The notes under the pieces: generated by a model
Database searches by the model: none
Told to the model about the DNA's origin: nothing
What the model saw: only the letters and a program-made list of their open reading frames with translations
Shown: one piece after another, positions 39,444 through 48,400 of the stretch
Layout of the letters: each line of letters begins with the position of its first letter
Position numbering within the stretch: the first letter of the stretch is position 1
Made by a program: the position numbers and the translations under genes
Source of the DNA: a virus
IMG/VR virus record: IMGVR_UViG_3300009127_000006
Coordinates: 1 to 53,537 of that record
Strand: one strand, 5' to 3'
Length of the DNA stretch: 53,537 nt

Positions 39444-42400
39444 ATGGCCCAGGCATTTAGAACCGACGAAGAGTTCAGGGACTGGCTCGGTGTGCCGCCC
39501 CAGGCGCCGGATCGGGATCTGAAGTTTGAGGATGATGACGAGTTTGTCAACTGGTTGAAGACCGGCGAGAAAAAACCGGAAACTCCAGATTTTTTATTTA
39601 TCCCGGGCGCGGTCCTGAGATCCGTGTATGAGACCCCCCGGTCTATCGGGTACACCGGTCAGACCCTGGCCGATCTCGGTGCGGCCGCGGCGCGGAGATC
39701 CAGTGAGTCGCAGGAGATCCCCACAAGGGACCGTCTGGCGCCCTATGTGCTGAGTGATATTTTTAAGGGCGAGCGGGAACTGGGCCGTAAGTTTAATGAG
39801 GATGAGTATCGCGCCCGGGTCCTTCAGTCGAGACAGGCCCATGCCGAAGAGCGGCAGGCTCCATGGAGGTGGCTGAAGAAAAAATCCGGAGAGCACCTGG
39901 ACTATTATGAAGAGATCATAAAAAACGATCCTAAGATACAGAAATTTGAACGTGCCCTGGCAGAGGGTAAAGTGCCTTTACTTGTGGAGGCTCTGGGTAG
40001 TTTCGGGCCCACCTTGGGTGGTCTCATGACCGCGATGATCCCCGTGGTGGGCTCCCCGGCGGCTCTGGCCATGTTCTACGGTCTGAACAGCGAAGAGACC
40101 TATCGTACCATAAAAGACACATTATTGAAAAACGGTGTGTCCGAAGAGGACGCGGAAGCAGAGGCCCAGAAAAAGAAGCTGCAGATCGGTTTAGTGAAGA
40201 CCGCCCTTGATTTTATGGGTATGAAGGGTCTGGCCCAGGCCTATAAACCGGCCAGTAAATTCTTGAATGCGGCGTGGCAGTTCGGTATATCCACCATCCC
40301 GGAAGCGGTGACGGAAGGGTTTCAAGGGCTATCCGACACCCTGGCAAAGGAGTGGGTGACACGTCCAAAAGGGGAGACATCCAAGGCCTTTTTCGGCCGT
40401 ATGTGGGACAAGAAAGGCGAGTTGTTTAAATCCATGGCCCACGACGCGGCCATTGGCGGTCTGGTGGCAACGGGTGTGACAGCCACAGGGATGACCGCGG
40501 AGCGGCTTCTGGACAAAGACGCCGCCATGACTACCGGGGATCGGGGTGTGACGGATGCGGCGCAGCCTCCGGCGGAGGACGATCAGGCCTTTATGCGGGA
40601 TCTGGATGTGGACGACGGCCGGGTGGATATCAGCAGGGAGCTCGAAGCGGATACGCCCATGACCACCGGGGACCGGAGTGTAACGGATGCCGCGGAGGGC
40701 GATACGAGAGAAGCTGAAAGCTCAAGGCTGGAAGCTGAAAGGCTGGAGACCGAGGAAGAAGCCGCGGCCGAGGATGCCTTAGCCGCGATCGCGGCCGCCT
40801 CCGGCCCGGAGGGGCCTACGCCCCGGAGGGAAGAAGAGGCCCCTATCCTTTTAGATGATATCATAGACACACCGGTTGACGAGAGGTTGGAAGACTTACC
40901 CCAAGAGTCCCTACCCGGGGAGCCCCCCACTCTCCCGGATGAAGCGGACATTTCCCCCATACCACCACAGGAAGGGCCCGCCACGCCCGATCCTGTGGTG
41001 GTCCCACCTGTGGAAGGCGAAAGGCGAAAGGCGCAAGGCGCAAGGGAGGTGCCGGCGGTAAACGCTGAGGTTTCGGAGGGTGAGGGTGGTGTAACCAGGA
41101 TCAAATACACCAATGAAAAGGGGGAGGCCGTGGGTGATGCCCGGTTGATGGGTACGACTATCGGGGATATCACGGTCAAGGAAGATTTCAGGCGCCAGGG
41201 ATACGGCACGGCTATTTTAAATGATCTGATGGAGCGAGGTGGAAAAACCGGTGTTGCCGGTTCAGATGCCGGTGAGGCTTTGATGCGAAAGGCCGGGATG
41301 GTGGAGGGGCAGCGAGGGCATTTTGCTATTGAGGAGGCAATCCCGCCCATAGCCCTGATCAAAACAAAGGACGGGACCTTCCAGGCCGTGGGTACGCATT
41401 TAAACGTCCTCCAGGAGCATGGGATTAATCCCGAGGATGTCCTTGATACGGGGATGATCGACAAAAAGACCGGGGATGAGATATGGGGCGGCGGTAAGAA
41501 GGTTAAGGGCGCACCGAAGAAACCCTCCAGGGCTGTGGAAACCCTTACCGGGAAGAGAAAAAAACCAAAGGTCAAGGAGATCCGTTTGGATCCGGAGGAA
41601 CGGGAGATCCTTATAAAGTATACCCTCGCCGGGAAAAAGACCGCGGCGGAAATAGGTGAAACACAGAACCTGGTACTTACGGCCGGGCCCCCTGGAGCCG
41701 GTAAATCCACGGCCCTTAAAGGGTTAAATCGTGATGTCACGGACCATGTGGTGGCCAATGCCGACGATATCAAGGAGCTGGCAGGTTACGCGGACCAGGC
41801 CGAGGCCTTTCATGAGGAGTCGAGCCTTATAAATAAGGAAGTGATCAAGCGGGCCATGGACGGCGGGTATAACTCCATATACGATTCTTTGATGAGCAAC
41901 TTTCCGCTGGCCGATAAACTTATCTCCAAAACCCTTGAAAACGGCGGTGATGTGGATATCGCCATGACGGATATCGACGGGTACACGTCCGTGGTGAGAT
42001 CCCGGCTCCGGTACGAGAAGGGTGAAACCGTTCGGAAGGTGCCTATTGAGGCCTCTGTCAAGGGCTATAACCGTGTTGTGCCCACCTTTCTGGCGCTCTT
42101 TAAAAAGTACGGGGACAACCCCAATATAACATGGAATGTGGTCAATAATAACCGGGATCAGGCCCATCCTGACGACCGGCCGGCCCGGCCGGTTTTTACA
42201 AAATTGAACGGTGTTACAACGGTCCATGATCAGAATTTACTTGACAAGCTCTTTGATGTGGATTATATTGCTACTGGTACGGGAGGCGATTTACGTTATG
42301 AGAGGCGACAAAAGCTTACTGTTCAAGACGTCCGGGAAGCCGAGGAATCCATCCGGGCACGCATTAGGAAGGGCCGTTTTCAAGGCGATGATGTACATGA

Positions 42401-45400
42401 CACCGCACAAGCAGGAAGACGTCCAGTTTCTCGACACGGGCGAGGTCCGGCTGGCCAGCACAAAGACTCCCAAAAAGCCGCTCCGGCAGCAATAACCCCA
42501 TCTGACACTCCGTCTGATAAACAATCTGATACTCAAGAAGCTAAATTAAAAAAGGTGGGCATTGCCGTCGTTCCTACGGAAGACCTGAGCCTGGATCCCG
42601 CGCGGTTTCAATTTAAACGGGGTATGGGTAAGGGCGGAGCCGGGGCAAAGCTGCGCGGTATAGAGGTCTTCCGGCCCGAACTGGCCGGGGTCATCGCCGT
42701 GTGGAAGGATCCGGCGGACGGTAAGACCTATGTGGTGAACGGCCACCACAGGTATGAGATTGCCTCCAGGACCGGGTACCCGGAGATGGCGGTGCGGTAT
42801 CTCGATGCCGAGACCGCCGGGCAGGCCAAGCTCCTGGGGGCGCTGATCAATATCGCCGAGGACCAGGGGACCCCGGAAGACGCGGCCACCATACTCAGGG
42901 AAGAAGAAATAACCCCTGAACAGCTGAAAAACCAGTACGGAATATCCCTGAAAGGCCCACTTGCCAAGAAAGGGGTGGCCCTGGCACAGCTTCACCCGGG
43001 GATCTTTGACAAGGTCTTAAAGGGTGAGCTCCCGCAGACCATTGGTGTGGTCATAGGGGAGAAGGTCCCGGACGAGGCGGACCAGCTGGCGCTCATAGAG
43101 CTCATAAATAAGAAACAGAAAGGGCGTAAAGGCAGTATCGGCGCCGATGTTGTCGAGCAGATGATAAACACCCTGGCCGGCGCGGATAGGGTGACCGAGG
43201 AGCAGATAAATCTCTTCGGCGAGGAGGCCGTAGAACGACCTCTTTTAATGGAGACAGCGGAGCTCCATAGTTATCTAATAAAGAGCCTCAAAAAGGACAA
43301 GCGTCTCTTTGGTCTGGTGGCAAACTCCGGTAACGCAAAGGCTTTACAGGACCGGGGAAATCTGATAAAACAGGAGCAGAACCTTGAAATATCCAAGGAA
43401 GCCGCTGTAATTCTCGATGTTTATAATAAACTGGCCTATGTTGGAGGACCGGTAAACGATCTTATAAACGACGCGGCAAAGGAGCTGGCCGATGCAAAGG
43501 ACAAAAGAGGACGTGATAAGGTTAAGCAAGGCCTACAGAAGAAACTCAGGGAAGCAGTTTCAAGAGTCCTGCAAGGAAATCGCCCCGGCGTTTCGGAAGG
43601 CCCTGCGCGATATCCTGGACTTTCAAGACCATCCGGAAAAATATCTGAAGATGTACAAGGACAGATCCGGGAGCAGCTCGCCCTCTTCGGGGCGCCGGAA
43701 GAAGCAGGTTTTGAATTAACCCCTGAAGAGCTGACCAAAACAGAACAGCTGGCCCGGAAACAGGATGAGGCCAAAAAGAAGGGTCTGGTACCCAAAGGGA
43801 AGGGGTTGACATTCCCGGCGGGAAAGGCCATAAAGACAAAGAACGTAGGTAAGCAGCAGGGTCTTTTCGGTCCTGATGCGGACCAGGGCGATTTATTTGA
43901 TCAGGGTATAGAGGTACCAGGAGATGAGCAACCGGTTTATGAAACCGCAAAACCAGAAGAGATCGCACTTAAACCTGGTAAGGACGAAGGTCGTGCCCTA
44001 CCCGGTGCAGGAAGGGTGCAATATCGGACCTCCGGAAGAATCAAAGCGGCCGGTAACGTGGTCAAAGACACCGGCGACCTCGCCTCCCTCCTTGCCAGAA
44101 TCCGCACCGAGCCCGACGAATATTTCTACTCCGTAGCCGTAGACAAAGACGGCACCATCCTTGAAATTCATGAGCATACTAAAGGGGGCCGCTCCGGCGC
44201 CCATGTTTTCCCGGACACCGTGGTGGGCCGCGCGGTCCAGGTGCCCGGTGTGGCCAAGGTTTATTTTGCCCACAACCACCCGTCCTATGGCATGGCCCAT
44301 TCACCGGAAGATGCTCAGCTCACAAACGCTATAAACAGACTGCTCAATATCGCCGATATCCCCACGCAGTCCATCATTATAGGTGGGAATAAATTTGCCA
44401 TACTCACAGAAGCGGGCGCCGGCACTGCCAAAAGGATCAAACCCGTCTTACGAAAGACCCTGCTTAATAAGGTAAAGCGCCGGACGGGGAGAGCTTTTAA
44501 GCCGCAGTTCCCGGAGCTGACGAGTTCCGCCCAGGTGGGACCGTTTTTCGCTCAACACCTCAATGCCGAGGACGGGGTCCTGCTTTTAACCGGCCAGAAT
44601 GAGGCAGTGGCTTTTCTGCCCTTTGTCAAAGGCCGGAGCATGAAGCAGACCACACTTGACATCCTGAAGCTCGCGGAAAAGACAAACGCGAGCACCATGA
44701 TCATAAAGAACGATTCAAACAGCACGGCCCGGAAGGATTATATCAAGGCCCTGGTATCGGAAACCGTCGGGACCTTGAATGTTTTAGATGTGCTCGAATA
44801 CGGAAAATCCTTTGCAGATGGCGAGATTCCCGGGAAGTACGGGCGGGACAGCCTCGGGCAGACGGAGAGGGATGTTATGCTCGGGAGTGATGTCAGACTT
44901 TCTGTGGTGCCCCCAACAAAAAAAACTGGCCGTCCGAAACGGGGCTTCCCCCACAAAACCGTCAGCGATATTGTAACAAACATCCACAAACAGCTCGCCG
45001 TGCCGGAGTTGCAGGTCCGTTTTCTTCCCGATGTCCGTAATCTCGGACCAAAGAGACTGGCCCGTTTCAAGATCGACCCGGACCGGCAGCTCGTTCGAGG
45101 GCTCTTCACCCATGAGGACGGGAAACCCGTCGCCTATTTCTTTTATAATAATCTCGATACAAAAAAAGAGGTCATCGATGTGGCCATGGAAGAGATCCTC
45201 CATTTCGGTCTCTTCAGGTCCCTCGGAAAAGGATACAGAGATGTCCTGGACCGGGTCTATAAAGGACATAAGACGGCCATAAAGAAGACCCTCGGGGCTG
45301 ATTACGAATTTGATCTCAATACCGTCAAGGGCCGGGCCGAGGCCGTGGATGAGTGGATCACAAAGGGGATCGTGAATGAGACCCTGCCGCAGAACGTGTG

Positions 45401-48400
45401 GCGCCAGATCGTGACGGCGGTCAGGAGGATGCTGCGGGCGGCCGGGATCAAGATCCATTACTCCACCGCTGAGATCAAGTCCATAGTGATTGATTCGGTG
45501 AGCAAGGGACAGAGGTCAGAGGTCGGAGGTCGGAGGTCAGGTGCGCCGGGGACCCGGAAGCAGGTGGTGGCGTGGCAGGGTGGCGGTGCCGAGGTGGTGG
45601 GTGGATACCAGGATCGGTTTATTGGTAGTGGTGAAGGCGAGACGGCGTTTGGGTGGGGGCATTATTTTACGGATCTGAAGAGTATCGCGGAGTCGTATGC
45701 AGAGGATCTCGGTAACCGGAATCTGATTGTCTATGACGGTGTTGAGTATTCGCCGGATGAGTTTATCGCGCGGATTGAAAAAGAGTTTGGGTCAAAGTAC
45801 CTTGGAGTGGGCCAGATAATCCAGTACGATTTCAGAAGCGGGTATTTGCCTGATGAAATATACAACACCTTGACCCGTATGAAGAATGAAACTCCGGATA
45901 GATTGAAGGTTGCGAAACAGATAACAGAGGGACTTGAAAGGGCCTCGACCGAGACCGGTCGCTGGCAGGTACGTCTGAAGGGTGGGATAAGAGACCTGAA
46001 TAAACTCTCCGATCAAGAACGGAGCACGTTATTTGAAATCCAGGGCCGGGCCGGATGGGTTTTAAAGAAGAGAGATCCCTTGAAAGTAGTGAGGGCAGAC
46101 CTTAAAAAGACCGTAAAGGCGCAGAAAGAAAATATTGCATACCAGAAAAAACATCCGCGGGCGGCTGACCCAGGGAGAGATCCAGTTCAAATAATGAAAG
46201 AGGCCCAGGCCACGCTTGATTTCATGGACAAGCATGATCTTGTTACCGAGTGGCCCAAAGGCCGGCGCCACCTTCATAAAGTAACCATCCAAAAAGGCAA
46301 AAAACCGAGTGAGTATGAGTGGCTGGATTGGGATAAGACAGTTACAGATAAACAGTTAGATAAAATTAATAAATCAATAGATGAGGACTACCCAAAAGGA
46401 AATCCATTGAGAGATAGTTTTCACAGTTTAATAGAGTCGTTAAGGCGTGAAATATCTCTGTATGAAGGTGTTAGAGCCAATGGTGAAGAACTTTATAAAA
46501 GCATTTCCAATATTCTTGGTGAAGCTTGGAATAGGGGTCAAAAAGAGGCTGGTGGGATATATTCAAGATCCGGTCATGCACTTGCCGACAAAGAAGCCTC
46601 CATGTTCTTATTAAGGGCAGGTATAGACGGGATCCGGTACCCGGCGGGATCGCTGTCCGGGATGGAGGATAAGGGCGCAAAGAACTATGTGGTGTTTGAT
46701 CCCAACGTGGTTACGGTGGAGGAGCATACCAGATACAGTATGGAGGCCGGGAAAGCGGAAGAGCGAAAGAGGGTCGTTGACCTGCTTAAAAATCAGGATG
46801 GTTTTGTGTCCATCGAAGGTTTGAAAAGCGTCCCTGTAATACACGATAATGTTTTAAATACAGCGAAAGACATGATAAATCAGGGAGCTGCGACCTATCA
46901 GCAATTCGTAGCTCGAATGAAAGAAATCTATGGCGAGGTGTGGGATAAGATCAAGGCGGTAATGAAAGACCTTTACGATACCGCTAAAAAGATTATTTCC
47001 AGTGAGGTCGGAGCCATAACAATAGAAGGGAAGCCCCGTAAATCAGAGCTCGATACTGTTTATGAGGGTATGCGGCCGGAGGTTCGGGAGCGTTTGGAGG
47101 CTTCGGAGGGTGTGGAGAAGCTGCCGTTTTGGGAGAGGGCTAAGCAGAAGATCGACAAGGTCCGGGGATCGCGTCATCATTTTGAACATCTCCGGGCGGA
47201 TTACGGCCATCTCTCGGACCCACTTAGATTACTGGAAGGGGCTTCAGAACGAAGCCGCGAGAAGGCCGTGGAGGCGCTAAAAGGGATCCATGCAGGTCTT
47301 GGTACCCCCAAAAACAAGCGTATTTTCGAGCTGAACCTGGTTTTAGACGATCTGGTAAAGGATATGGAGTCGGGTCTTCTTCCCCAAAAGGCGGACCCGG
47401 ACGAGACCCTGCCCTTTGGTTTTAAGGATATGAACGAGGTGTCCCGGGAGCTGGCCCGTCAGAAAACCATGGCCGATAAAAACCCGGCCGTGAAAAAGGC
47501 GCTCGAAAAACGTACAAAATACATGACCGATCTCCGTAATAGCCTGGTGGAGAACGGCCTCCTCGATGAGGCGGTGTTAAAGGACGACCGGTATTTTCAT
47601 CATCAGGTCCTGGAACATCAGGTCATAAAAGAGATGGGGGAGGAGTGGAAACAGAAGCCGGGGACATCCACGGCGGATGTGCGGCTGCGGAAGAAGGGAT
47701 GGCAGCGGGCCCGTAAGGGAAGCCTGAAGGATTATAACACGGAGTACATCCAGTCCGAGTTCGAGGTGATCGCCCAGGCATTGAGTCAGTTAGAGATCAA
47801 GCAGACCATGGACACGCTCAAGGACCGGGCCGATATCTTTGACGGGCTGAAGGAGCAGGCCAAGAATTATAATGTCAATAAGGTGTGGGACGTGCTCCGG
47901 AAGAAAGGCCAGATCGAGATCAACGAGAAGACAGGCGAGGAGATCGATCCCTTTACACCGTTTAAACAAAAGACCTTTGTGGCAAACCTGAAACTGGCCG
48001 AGATGGCCGCAAACGGCGAGCTGGAGGTCCCGGATCAATACACCGGCCTCGTGGAGGATCTGGCCGATTCTTATAATCAGTATATGGCCGACAAAAAGGA
48101 TTACCCGGATGACCCTGATATGTGGACACGGCCAGGATCAAACGACCCGAAATGGTTTCCATTCCTGGGGTATCTCGTGGGGAACAAGACGCCCGGATCC
48201 AACTGGGCCGCCAGTGTGTTTAAGACGGTTATGGAGCGGGACCGGTTTATAAAGAAGACCCTGGGCCGCGGGTTTAAGACTTATGAGGACTTTATCCCGG
48301 AGGATTTTCAGGCATGGGATCCGTCCGTGGACGGGGTCTGGTTTAAGACCAACATGATTACGGACCAGATGCTGGAGCAGATCCGGGCAGGAGACAGGGA

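Noticed and set aside
40583-41773. 396-aa minus-strand Ser/Pro-rich frame inside the giant gene
   Set aside because: Shadow of the acidic linker, GNAT and zeta-toxin regions on the + strand, whose motifs are recognisable.
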